Source: Anaerolineales bacterium UBA4823
GTDB lineage: Bacteria > Chloroflexota > Anaerolineae > Anaerolineales > UBA4823
Assembly: GCA_002402275.1 (NCBI GenBank)
Contig: DHFN01000036.1
Coordinates: 1 to 5,859 of the forward strand
Length of the DNA: 5,859 nucleotides
Direction of reading: 5' to 3'
The stretch's first letter is position 1. Each line of letters starts with the position of its first letter. Made by a program: the position numbers and the translations under genes. Of the stretch, positions 1-5,719 are shown one piece after another. Below the pieces are notes generated by a model. The model did not search any database. It saw only the letters and a list, made by a program, of their open reading frames with translations, and was not told where the DNA came from.

Positions 1-5
1 TTTCT

Positions 6-101
6 CGTAGGGGCGACCCACCAATGCCAATCCATATATCATACGACAACCGGTTTATGAATGTTAAAGTGAAAAATAGAGATGAACGGATCGCCCTTAT
101 G
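6..101. repeat. degenerate terminal inverted repeats of a possible small non-coding element
   Basis: The left arm at 6-19 (CGTAGGGGCGACCC) and the right arm at 88-101 (GGATCGCCCTTATG) are reverse complements at 11 of 14 positions and enclose about 68 AT-rich bases. No ORF lies between them. GTAGGGGCGACC-type arms recall short dispersed intergenic repeats found in several bacterial genomes; that comparison is from memory and was not searched. The element may begin before the window edge. It could be a decayed MITE-like element or a chance inverted repeat. Confidence 0.35.
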
Positions 102-142
102 TAGATAGTATTTTTACAAGTTTCATGCTGCCTTAGGATGAC

Positions 143-155
143 CTTGCATAGCAAG
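143..155 (+). terminator. weak terminator-like stem-loop
   Basis: CTTGC (143-147) pairs perfectly with GCAAG (151-155) around a three-base ATA loop. It is followed by a T-rich but interrupted stretch at 159-170. The stem is only 5 bp, so this is at best a weak end signal for a gene lying left of the window. The rest of 1-262 shows no gene, RNA or strong signal that I can recognise. Confidence 0.2.
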
Positions 156-262
156 ACATATTTTACTTTTGGGATAGGTTAAGGGTGAGTGGATCAGGAG
201 GGTGGGGGAATAATATTGGGTAAAAAATTATGGTTAGGAAACCAGAATATCTTAAAAAGATC

Positions 263-290
263 TTGACGATTTTCAATAATCTATTATAAT
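263..290 (+). promoter_or_regulatory. sigma70-type promoter of the regulator gene
   Basis: The -35 box TTGACG (263-268) is five of six to consensus and the -10 box TATAAT (285-290) is perfect. They are separated by 16 bp. Transcription should start near 296-298, leaving a leader of about 40 nt before the GTG start. The -35 box overlaps a small palindrome, AAGATCTT (257-264). No equally good promoter is visible before any downstream gene, so this one may drive the whole cluster. Confidence 0.75.
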
Positions 291-316
291 TATATAGATG
301 TCTATACGTCTAGATA
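291..316. promoter_or_regulatory. probable GntR/HutC-type operator (autoregulation)
   Basis: This is a 26-bp imperfect dyad centred between 303 and 304 in which 10 of 13 symmetric pairs are complementary; the mismatches are 294/313, 299/308 and 302/305. Its core, GTCTATAC (300-307), fits the GT-N-TA-N-AC pattern known for HutC-subfamily operators. Flanking TAGA (295-298) and TCTA (309-312) extend the symmetry. It lies just after the -10 box and covers the expected transcription start, where a bound repressor would block initiation. That the adjacent regulator binds it is inference. Confidence 0.6.
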
Positions 317-323
317 TCGAAAC

Positions 324-330
324 GAAGGAT
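324..330 (+). promoter_or_regulatory. ribosome binding site fixing the GTG start
   Basis: GAAGGAT, with an AAGGA core at 325-329, lies 6 nt before the GTG at 336. An in-frame TAA at 333-335 immediately precedes that GTG, so no longer N-terminus is possible. The conserved PLY motif that opens GntR DNA-binding domains begins at residue 11, so a much later start is unlikely. Confidence 0.7.
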
Positions 331-335
331 TGTAA

Positions 336-1064
336 GTGACTACTCTGATTTCCACTGAGGGTGTTCCACTATATGTCAAGATCCGTGAAGTATTACGGAC
401 TGAGATTATTAATGGTAATTTAAAACGGGGTCAAAAAATACCCTCCGAAGACGAATTGGCAGCCCGCTATGGGGTCAGTCGAATGACGGTGCGCCAAGGG
501 ATTTTGGATTTGATTGACGAAGGATTACTCTATCGCCGCCAGGGGCTAGGTACTTTTGTCGCATTCCCTCACATTGAACGGGATCATACCCGATTAACCA
601 ATTTTTTTGAGAGCGCCCGTCAAAAAGGGATTCAGGTTGCCCAAAAAATTTTAGATGTCCAGGTGGTACCTGCCCGGCGCAAAATTGCCGAAGCGTTGGA
701 TATCCCAGTTGGCGAAGCAGTTATCCATATTTGTGCATTGCGATATGCCAATTATGTGGCGGTCACGTTACATGATTCTTATATTCCGGAAAAATTGTTT
801 ACTCCTATTTTAAGTGAGAACCTGGAGGATACCTCGCTTTGGGATTTAATGGAAAAATACGGTTATCGGGTAAAGCGGGCAATCCAAAAATTGGAGGCCC
901 GTGAAGCAGGCCCAGAAATAGCAAGACTAATCGGTATAGACCCAGCCGCGCCTATTTTATATAAAGAGCGCAAAATTTATGCTGAGGACGGTACCCCGGT
1001 TGAGTTTACTTTTTGTTACAATCGGGGTGATTTATATTCATTGACTGTCGCAATGGAACGTTAA
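336..1064 (+). CDS. GntR family (HutC subfamily) transcriptional regulator with UTRA domain
   Basis: This 242-aa protein is a cytoplasmic DNA-binding regulator. Residues 10-75 form a GntR winged helix: PLYVKIREVL, the IPSEDELAARYGVSRMTVR helix-turn-helix (about 35-53), then the wing around YRRQGLGTFV (66-75). Residues 85-238 match the UTRA effector-binding domain, with the typical ILYKERKIYAEDGTPVEF strand region at 207-224. Length is normal for HutC/NagR-type regulators, which often bind phosphorylated sugars or amino-acid derivatives. The effector cannot be read from sequence; a sugar phosphate handled by the downstream transaldolase and transketolase is a reasonable guess. The start is GTG, supported by an AAGGA site and an in-frame stop directly upstream. 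The dyad at 291-316 suggests autoregulation. The next gene starts 110 bp downstream with no clear promoter between, so co-transcription is plausible. Confidence 0.93.
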   Translation: MTTLISTEGVPLYVKIREVLRTEIINGNLKRGQKIPSEDELAARYGVSRMTVRQGILDLIDEGLLYRRQGLGTFVAFPHIERDHTRLTNFFESARQKGIQVAQKILDVQVVPARRKIAEALDIPVGEAVIHICALRYANYVAVTLHDSYIPEKLFTPILSENLEDTSLWDLMEKYGYRVKRAIQKLEAREAGPEIARLIGIDPAAPILYKERKIYAEDGTPVEFTFCYNRGDLYSLTVAMER

Positions 1065-1084
1065 GACGAAGATTGTAGATATTT

Positions 1085-1128
1085 TGCTGGCAGGAAAAGC
1101 CGGCAGTTACGCGCGCAAGGTCGGCGCG
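1085..1128 (+). other. tandem GC-rich stem-loops between regulator and transaldolase gene
   Basis: Two hairpins lie in the 110-bp gap. The first pairs TGCTGGC (1085-1091) with GCCGGCA (1099-1105), with one G-U pair and a 7-nt loop. The second pairs CGCGC (1112-1116) with GCGCG (1124-1128), also with a 7-nt loop. The block is distinctly GC-rich against its AT-rich surroundings. Only three Ts follow (1130-1132), so it is not a standard intrinsic terminator. It might attenuate transcription, protect or process the mRNA, or be a repeat remnant. Confidence 0.4.
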
Positions 1129-1174
1129 GTTTAAAGATCAAGATCAAAAAATCATTGAACTAGGAGGTTTTTTT

Positions 1175-2386
1175 ATGGAAGCAAGTGTTGTTGAACGTTT
1201 AATAGCTACCAATCCTGAAATGGAGATTTGGTGGGATTCTTCGCCGTTGATTTATAAAAACTGGAAGAAGAAAATGATCGATTTAGCGCCAGATAAGCGC
1301 AAAAAAATCATGGAAGAAGAATTAGATCGCTTCTACAACCTGGAAGACCCAGCTAAATCTCTTATCCGCGGCTGCACAACCAATCCACCGCTCTCATTAG
1401 CCGCGGTTAAGGATGATACCGTATTTTGGAACGCTTGGATTGATAATCTTATTTCAGAAAATAAGGATAAAACCCAACATGAGCTGTTTTGGATGACCTA
1501 CAAAGAGGTAATCCGCCGGGGCGCTGAAATGCTAATGCCCATTTGGAAGGCTTCGGAAGGCCGCTTTGGATATATTTCCGGACAGCTGGATCCACGCCTT
1601 AATTTCGAGACCGAGAAGATGATCGAGACCGCCCAAGAGATTCGGGCTATTTCCCCTAATGTGATGATCAAGGTGCCTGGAACCACCCAAGGCGTTGAGG
1701 TGGTGAAAGCGCTCACTTCAATGGCGATTCCAACCAATGTAACGACCTGTTTCATGCTCCCTCAAATTATGGCAGTCGCCAATGCTGCTATGGAAGGGAT
1801 CAAGATCGCCAACGAAAAGAAAGTGGATATGAGCAAATGGCGAGCGGTCATCACAATGATGATCGGGCGCTTGACCGAAAATCCCGAATTAGATGTTCAA
1901 GCTGCCCGGCGAAATATTCAATTAACCTGGCAGGACAAACATTGGTTTGGAATCCATGTCTTCCGCAAAGCCTACCGCTTATTAACCGAAGGTGGTTATG
2001 CCAGTAAGCTGCTAGCTTGCTCCATGCGGGATGGACCGAATGTGGCAGGAAGGTATCGCTTCTGGGATGTCGAAATGATTGCGGGTGGGGAAATTGTCTA
2101 CACCATGCCTCCATATGTTCTCGAACCTCTCTGGCATCGTTGTGGCGATATGCAATTTACTCCGCGTATTTATGAAGAAGTGCCCGATGACGTGCTTACC
2201 AAGTTAAACAAAATCCCATATGCTCTACAATCTATGGATCCAAACGGTTTGGAAATCACCGAATTTAATGATTTTCCAGCTACCATTGCAACTGCGGATT
2301 CATTTGCGAAAGCTTCGATTGGATTGGAAGACTATGTCGGCGAACGGATGAAAATTGTTCTTGGTAATAGGGTTACTGTAAAATAA
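1175..2386 (+). CDS. transaldolase-family protein with Gln at the catalytic Glu position
   Basis: Transaldolases move a dihydroxyacetone unit between sugar phosphates through a Lys Schiff base. This 403-aa protein shows the family's barrel motifs in order: D21 (WWDSSP; TalB D17), TTNPP with N70 (TalB N35), GYISGQLDPRL (132-142), MIKVPGT with the Schiff-base lysine K166 (TalB K132), TNVTTCF with T190 (TalB T156) and MMIGR with R232 (TalB R181). Length and spacing resemble the long class-2 transaldolases (about 370-400 aa) more than TalB or the short TalC/FSA types. Two positions stand out. Q137 sits where transaldolases have Glu (TalB E96) and FSA has Gln59; M229 replaces the aromatic residue (TalB F178, FSA Y131). 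About 49 residues separate D21 and N70, and this stretch is Lys/Glu-rich. AGGAGG lies 7 nt before the ATG. The transketolase gene follows 73 bp later. The fold is secure; the exact reaction (transaldolase, F6P-aldolase-like or another ketose-phosphate aldolase) is open. Confidence 0.88.
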   Translation: MEASVVERLIATNPEMEIWWDSSPLIYKNWKKKMIDLAPDKRKKIMEEELDRFYNLEDPAKSLIRGCTTNPPLSLAAVKDDTVFWNAWIDNLISENKDKTQHELFWMTYKEVIRRGAEMLMPIWKASEGRFGYISGQLDPRLNFETEKMIETAQEIRAISPNVMIKVPGTTQGVEVVKALTSMAIPTNVTTCFMLPQIMAVANAAMEGIKIANEKKVDMSKWRAVITMMIGRLTENPELDVQAARRNIQLTWQDKHWFGIHVFRKAYRLLTEGGYASKLLACSMRDGPNVAGRYRFWDVEMIAGGEIVYTMPPYVLEPLWHRCGDMQFTPRIYEEVPDDVLTKLNKIPYALQSMDPNGLEITEFNDFPATIATADSFAKASIGLEDYVGERMKIVLGNRVTVK

Positions 2387-2392
2387 GATAAT

Positions 2393-2438
2393 TAAACCTT
2401 TCCTTTGCTGGTAATATTTACTTCAGAGGAAAGGTTTA
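2393..2438 (+). other. intercistronic hairpin between transaldolase and transketolase genes
   Basis: A 15-bp stem (2393-2407 with 2424-2438) has one G-U pair and a 16-nt loop. The left arm is TAAACCTTTCCTTTG. It begins six bases after the transaldolase stop codon. No T-run follows the right arm (TCCAAAG comes next), so it is not a strong intrinsic terminator. It could stabilise the 3' end of the upstream message, cause partial termination, or mark a processing site that sets unequal expression of the two genes. Confidence 0.55.
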
Positions 2439-2459
2439 TCCAAAGATTGGAAAGGGATC

Positions 2460-4442
2460 ATGAAAGAATATAGCAAACTTGATCGGCTGGTTGCAACTAC
2501 AATCCGAATGTTGGCTATTGATGGCGTGCAGCAGGCGAATTCTGGTCACCCGGGATTGCCGTTAGGTGCCGCGGATATCGCTACCGTCCTATGGGGACAT
2601 TTTTTGAAACATAACCCGGCTCAACCTACCTGGTTTAATCGCGATCGTTTCATCCTTTCAGCTGGGCATGGATCAATGCTTTTATACTCTTTGCTGCATT
2701 TGTTCGGATATCCTCTACCTTTAGACGAACTCAAGCATTTTCGCCAGTGGGGGAGTGCAACTCCGGGTCATCCAGAATATGAACCAAAGCATGGTATTGA
2801 AATGACTACCGGACCTCTTGGGCAGGGCATCTCAACTGCAGTGGGAATTGCATTAGCTGAACAGATGTTGGCAGCACGATTTAATCAACCCAATTTTTCA
2901 ATTATAGACCACTATACTTATGTTTTAGCTTCCGATGGCGATTTAATGGAAGGAGTATCTCATGAGGCTGCCTCACTCGCCGGTCATTGGGGACTGAGTA
3001 AATTGATTGTGCTATATGATGATAATCACATTACCATTGACGGCTCTACCGAATTATCCTTTAGCGATGATGTGCTAACGCGCTTCAAAGCTTACGGATG
3101 GCAGGTTCAGCGTGCCAATGGTCACAATTTCGCATCCATAGACAAGGCAATTAAAGCAGCTCAGGCTGAGACAACGAAACCTTCGATAATTGCATGCCGG
3201 ACTCATATCGGATATAAGAGTCCTAAACAAGATAATTCTGAAGTACATGGCGCTCCTTTAGGTGAAGAAGGTGTTGCTCTTACGAAAAAAGCTTATCGTT
3301 GGCCCTTGCAACCGAAATTTTACATTCCCACCCAAAAGCTAGCCCCTTACTTTGATGAAGTTAAAGAGCGAGGGTCAGCTGTCCAAAGGGAATGGGAGCA
3401 GCTTTTTAAGGACTATCACAAGAATTATCCGGAATTAGCTGCAGAGTTAGAATATTTTATAAAAGGCGAACTCCCCGAAGATTGGGAATCTAGCGTTCCC
3501 GCATTTCCAATGGATAAACCACTAGCCACTCGAGTGGCTTCAGGGAAAGTGCTGGATGCAATTGTTCCAAAAATTCCAACATTGGTGGGTGGATCAGCGG
3601 ATTTAACCCCCAGCAATAACACAAAACCAAAAGAAGCCAAAAATATCCAGAAAGGCGATTTCAGCGGCAATTATATCCACTTTGGCATCCGTGAGCATGG
3701 GATGGGCACGATTATGAATGGTTTAACCCTGCATGGTTTTCGTCCCTATGGAGGAACATTCCTGGTCTTTTCGGATTACATGCGTCCATCCATCCGACTT
3801 GCTGCTTTGATGGGATTACCGGTTATCTATGTCTACACTCATGATAGCATTGGCTTAGGAGAAGATGGACCCACCCATCAACCGGTAGAGCAGGCTATGG
3901 CTTTGCGGGCTATTCCTAATTTAGTCGTAATCCGACCGGCTGACGCAAATGAAACGGCTGCAGCTTGGCAGCTGGCTTTAAATCATAAAGAAGGACCGAC
4001 AGCGTTGTTGCTTACCCGTCAGGCGGTTCCTATGGTTTCAACTAATGGAAAGGGTGTCGAGCAAGGTGCTTACATCTTGGCTGAAGCGCCAAATGGAAAA
4101 GCTGAAGTTGTTTTGGTGGCGAGTGGTTCGGAAGTCAGCTTGGCACTAGCCGCTCGAGAACAGCTTCTTCAGGAAGGTATCCAAGCCCGCGTCGTCTCGA
4201 TGCCTAGTTTTGAATTGTTCAATGAACAACTCCTCGATTACCAAGAAAGCGTTTTGCCGAAAAATATCCCGTCTATTGCTATTGAAGCCGGTGTTACCTT
4301 GGGATGGGATAAATACCTCGGCAGTAAACATGCGGTCATCGGTTTAGATCGTTTTGGAGCTTCGGCACCCTACAAGACTCTTTTTGAGCAGTTCTGTTTT
4401 ACTGTTCCAAATATTGTCGCAAATGTGAAAAAATTGTTATAG
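2460..4442 (+). CDS. tkt: transketolase
   Basis: A thiamine-diphosphate enzyme that transfers two-carbon ketol units between ketose and aldose phosphates in the cytoplasmic non-oxidative pentose phosphate pathway. At 660 aa it is full length for the single-chain bacterial/yeast type. Motifs in order: ANSGHPG with H30, SAGHGS with H70, GPLGQG (118-123), the ThDP/metal motif SDGDLMEG (158-165) through DDN (N189), HGAPLG with H264, SADLTPSN with S385, the catalytic glutamate E412 in IREHGM, and THDSIGLGEDGPTHQ (460-474, with H461, D469, H473), then R520. Positions track E. coli TktA almost one to one and no key residue is missing, so ordinary transketolase activity is expected. The purine-rich AAAGGGA before the start ends only two bases from the ATG, which is short spacing and may lower translation. 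The N-terminal LDRLVATTIRMLAIDGVQ is typical and supports this start. It lies 73 bp after the transaldolase-like gene, with a hairpin between. Confidence 0.97.
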   Translation: MKEYSKLDRLVATTIRMLAIDGVQQANSGHPGLPLGAADIATVLWGHFLKHNPAQPTWFNRDRFILSAGHGSMLLYSLLHLFGYPLPLDELKHFRQWGSATPGHPEYEPKHGIEMTTGPLGQGISTAVGIALAEQMLAARFNQPNFSIIDHYTYVLASDGDLMEGVSHEAASLAGHWGLSKLIVLYDDNHITIDGSTELSFSDDVLTRFKAYGWQVQRANGHNFASIDKAIKAAQAETTKPSIIACRTHIGYKSPKQDNSEVHGAPLGEEGVALTKKAYRWPLQPKFYIPTQKLAPYFDEVKERGSAVQREWEQLFKDYHKNYPELAAELEYFIKGELPEDWESSVPAFPMDKPLATRVASGKVLDAIVPKIPTLVGGSADLTPSNNTKPKEAKNIQKGDFSGNYIHFGIREHGMGTIMNGLTLHGFRPYGGTFLVFSDYMRPSIRLAALMGLPVIYVYTHDSIGLGEDGPTHQPVEQAMALRAIPNLVVIRPADANETAAAWQLALNHKEGPTALLLTRQAVPMVSTNGKGVEQGAYILAEAPNGKAEVVLVASGSEVSLALAAREQLLQEGIQARVVSMPSFELFNEQLLDYQESVLPKNIPSIAIEAGVTLGWDKYLGSKHAVIGLDRFGASAPYKTLFEQFCFTVPNIVANVKKLL

Positions 4443-4465
4443 GATAGGTGTAATAACAAAAAATG

Positions 4466-4556
4466 CTATCTTCCTCCTAAGCTCCCCTCCTACTCCCTAA
4501 AAACCTCGTTCTTTCTATAATTATCGGAAAGAACGAGGTAGGATGGGAAAAGATAG
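4466..4556. terminator. long composite inverted repeat after transketolase, possible terminator
   Basis: The core is a perfect 13-bp stem, ACCTCGTTCTTTC (4503-4515) with 4527-4539, around an 11-nt loop. The right arm continues without a break into AGGATGGGA, which pairs 8 of 9 with TCCCCTCCT (4483-4491), and AAGATAG (4550-4556), which pairs 7 of 7 with CTATCTT (4466-4472). Two pyrimidine-rich bulges of 10 and 11 nt lie on the left arm. The + strand lacks a T-run after the stem; read on the - strand the core is followed by TTTTT. Termination in either direction is therefore possible but unproven, and no - strand gene that would need it is visible. Confidence 0.45.
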
Positions 4557-4615
4557 AAAAAATTTGGTTTCAATTCTTGATGATTATGAATTTTTGCAAG
4601 AAAGTCTTCTGTTAC

Positions 4616-4627
4616 ATTTCTAGAAAT
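4616..4627. promoter_or_regulatory. perfect 12-bp palindrome upstream of the kinase gene
   Basis: ATTTCTAGAAAT (4616-4627) is a perfect palindrome 25 bp before the kinase start and 13 bp before its ribosome binding site. Its place suits a regulator site, but it does not resemble the GTCTATAC-core dyad at 291-316, and AT-rich palindromes arise readily by chance. No regulator can be assigned. Confidence 0.2.
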
Positions 4628-4652
4628 TATATTAAAAATAGGGAGGTTATTA

Positions 4653-5579
4653 ATGGAATTGACGCTTGAGCAAGCTATTGCACGGGTTCCGTTTCTGAAA
4701 GATGCTAAAGATATCCAATCAACTGGGTTAACAGGTGGAATTACCAATAAAAATTATCGCCTTGACACAGGTGGAAAATCCTATATGTTGCGGATTACTG
4801 GTGAGAGTACCGATTTACTTGGCATCCGCCGAGAAATTGAATATGCCGCCAATAAAGCAGCCGGCTTATTGGGAATTGCACCAGAAGTGCTCTATTTCAT
4901 TGAACCAGAAGGATATCTGGTGACCCGCTTTATCATTGGCAAACATATTTCTCCGGAAGAAATGAACAAGGAATATAACATCCGCCGGGTAGCTCGCAAA
5001 CTGCGCCTTTACCACCGCAATGCTCCAGCAGTGGCAGGGGAGTTCAATGTTTTCCGACGAGTGGAGATGTTGACCAGGGTATCCAAGGAACATGGCAGCA
5101 AATTTCCCTTCGATTTTGATTGGGTTATGCAGAAGATGCACGAAGTAGAACGAGCTTTGGAGAATGATCCCTATGTTCCCACACCCTGCCATGATGACCT
5201 GTTGAATTTAAACTTCCTTGATGAGGATGTGCCAGGCGAAAAAGGGGAATTGAAGATCCTGGATTGGGAATATGCCGGGATGGGGGATATTTTCTTTGAT
5301 TTAGGCAATTTCTGTTGCCATCATCGCTTCAATGACGAGCAAGTCCGAATGCTATTACAAGAATACTATGGTGAAGTGACTGTTAAGGACTTTGCCCGTT
5401 GTAAATTGATGGTTTGCATGGCAGAAATCCATGAAGCCATGTGGGGAACGACCCAAACCGGTATTTCCAAACTGGATGAGGATTTTCAAGGCTATGCGGA
5501 TTTATGGTTTGGCCGCTTCCGGGAAGATATTACTGATTACCGTTATGAGCCATGGCTGAAAGATGTGGCTAAAAAATAA
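4653..5579 (+). CDS. choline/ethanolamine kinase-like phosphotransferase (APH fold)
   Basis: A 308-aa soluble small-molecule kinase of the protein-kinase-like APH/choline kinase family. The N-lobe carries the nucleotide-loop-like LTGGITNKNYRL (26-37), a YMLRITG strand (44-50) and a helix with E61/E63. The C-lobe has the catalytic loop CHDDLLNLNFL (179-189) with D182 and N187, then the metal-binding LDWEYAGMGDIFFDLGN (203-219) with D204. The last segment is the choline-kinase signature rather than the antibiotic-APH form. Length is typical of bacterial LicA-like kinases. Choline, ethanolamine or another amino alcohol is a likely substrate, but related proteins phosphorylate thiamine, methylthioribose or homoserine, so the substrate is uncertain. 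GGGAGG (4641-4646) lies 6 nt before the ATG. It sits 210 bp after the transketolase stop, beyond a long inverted repeat, so it may have its own promoter, though I see no convincing one. The aminotransferase gene downstream may act on the same or a related compound. Confidence 0.9.
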   Translation: MELTLEQAIARVPFLKDAKDIQSTGLTGGITNKNYRLDTGGKSYMLRITGESTDLLGIRREIEYAANKAAGLLGIAPEVLYFIEPEGYLVTRFIIGKHISPEEMNKEYNIRRVARKLRLYHRNAPAVAGEFNVFRRVEMLTRVSKEHGSKFPFDFDWVMQKMHEVERALENDPYVPTPCHDDLLNLNFLDEDVPGEKGELKILDWEYAGMGDIFFDLGNFCCHHRFNDEQVRMLLQEYYGEVTVKDFARCKLMVCMAEIHEAMWGTTQTGISKLDEDFQGYADLWFGRFREDITDYRYEPWLKDVAKK

Positions 5580-5590
5580 GAGAAAATAAA

Positions 5591-5671
5591 ACTCGATTCG
5601 GAAGGATGATGGAATCATTAAGAAGATTCAAAAGATTTTAACATTATGTCATTTACCTTCCGTAATGGAGT
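5591..5671. other. inverted repeat between kinase and aminotransferase genes
   Basis: The left arm (5591-5605) and right arm (5656-5671) form 14 base pairs with one bulged T (5663) and one G-G mismatch. They include the perfect CGGAAGG/CCTTCCG block. The enclosed 50 nt contain a smaller ATGAT/ATCAT stem (5606-5610 with 5614-5618). It begins 11 bases after the kinase stop and ends 48 bases before the aminotransferase start. No T-run follows on the + strand; on the - strand the flank is T-rich. It could be a branched leader RNA, a weak terminator or a small repeat element. Confidence 0.4.
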
Positions 5672-5719
5672 AAAATTATAAAGAAGGTTTGTGAATATCA
5701 TAACAATAAGGAGTTTAAT

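Noticed and set aside
1..60. Reading frame open to the left edge, ending with TGA at 58-60
   Set aside because: Only 19 codons are visible, with no recognisable protein signature, and it overlaps the inverted-repeat arm, so it does not support a truncated gene.
934..941. GTATAGAC, the reverse complement of the operator core GTCTATAC, inside the regulator gene
   Set aside because: The GT-N-TA-N-AC pattern is expected about once or twice in a window this size and also occurs within coding sequence at 2096-2103 and 3831-3838, where it encodes Val-Tyr-Thr. None of these has the extended dyad seen at 291-316.
1851..2114. - strand ORF inside the transaldolase-like gene
   Set aside because: It is antisense to conserved transaldolase sequence including the MMIGR motif; it is a shadow reading frame.
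4594..4633. Promoter candidate for the kinase gene (TTGCAA at 4594-4599, TATATT at 4628-4633)
   Set aside because: The spacer is 28 bp, far too long, and a start just after TATATT would leave almost no leader before the ribosome binding site. No other pair of boxes is convincing.
4490..4747. 85-codon - strand ORF overlapping the transketolase-kinase gap and the kinase start
   Set aside because: It overlaps the inverted repeat and the strongly supported kinase N-terminus, and its protein matches no family I recognise. It is most likely an antisense by-product.
4866..5192. 108-codon - strand ORF inside the kinase gene
   Set aside because: It is antisense to residues 72-180 of a protein with clear choline-kinase motifs and has no independent support.
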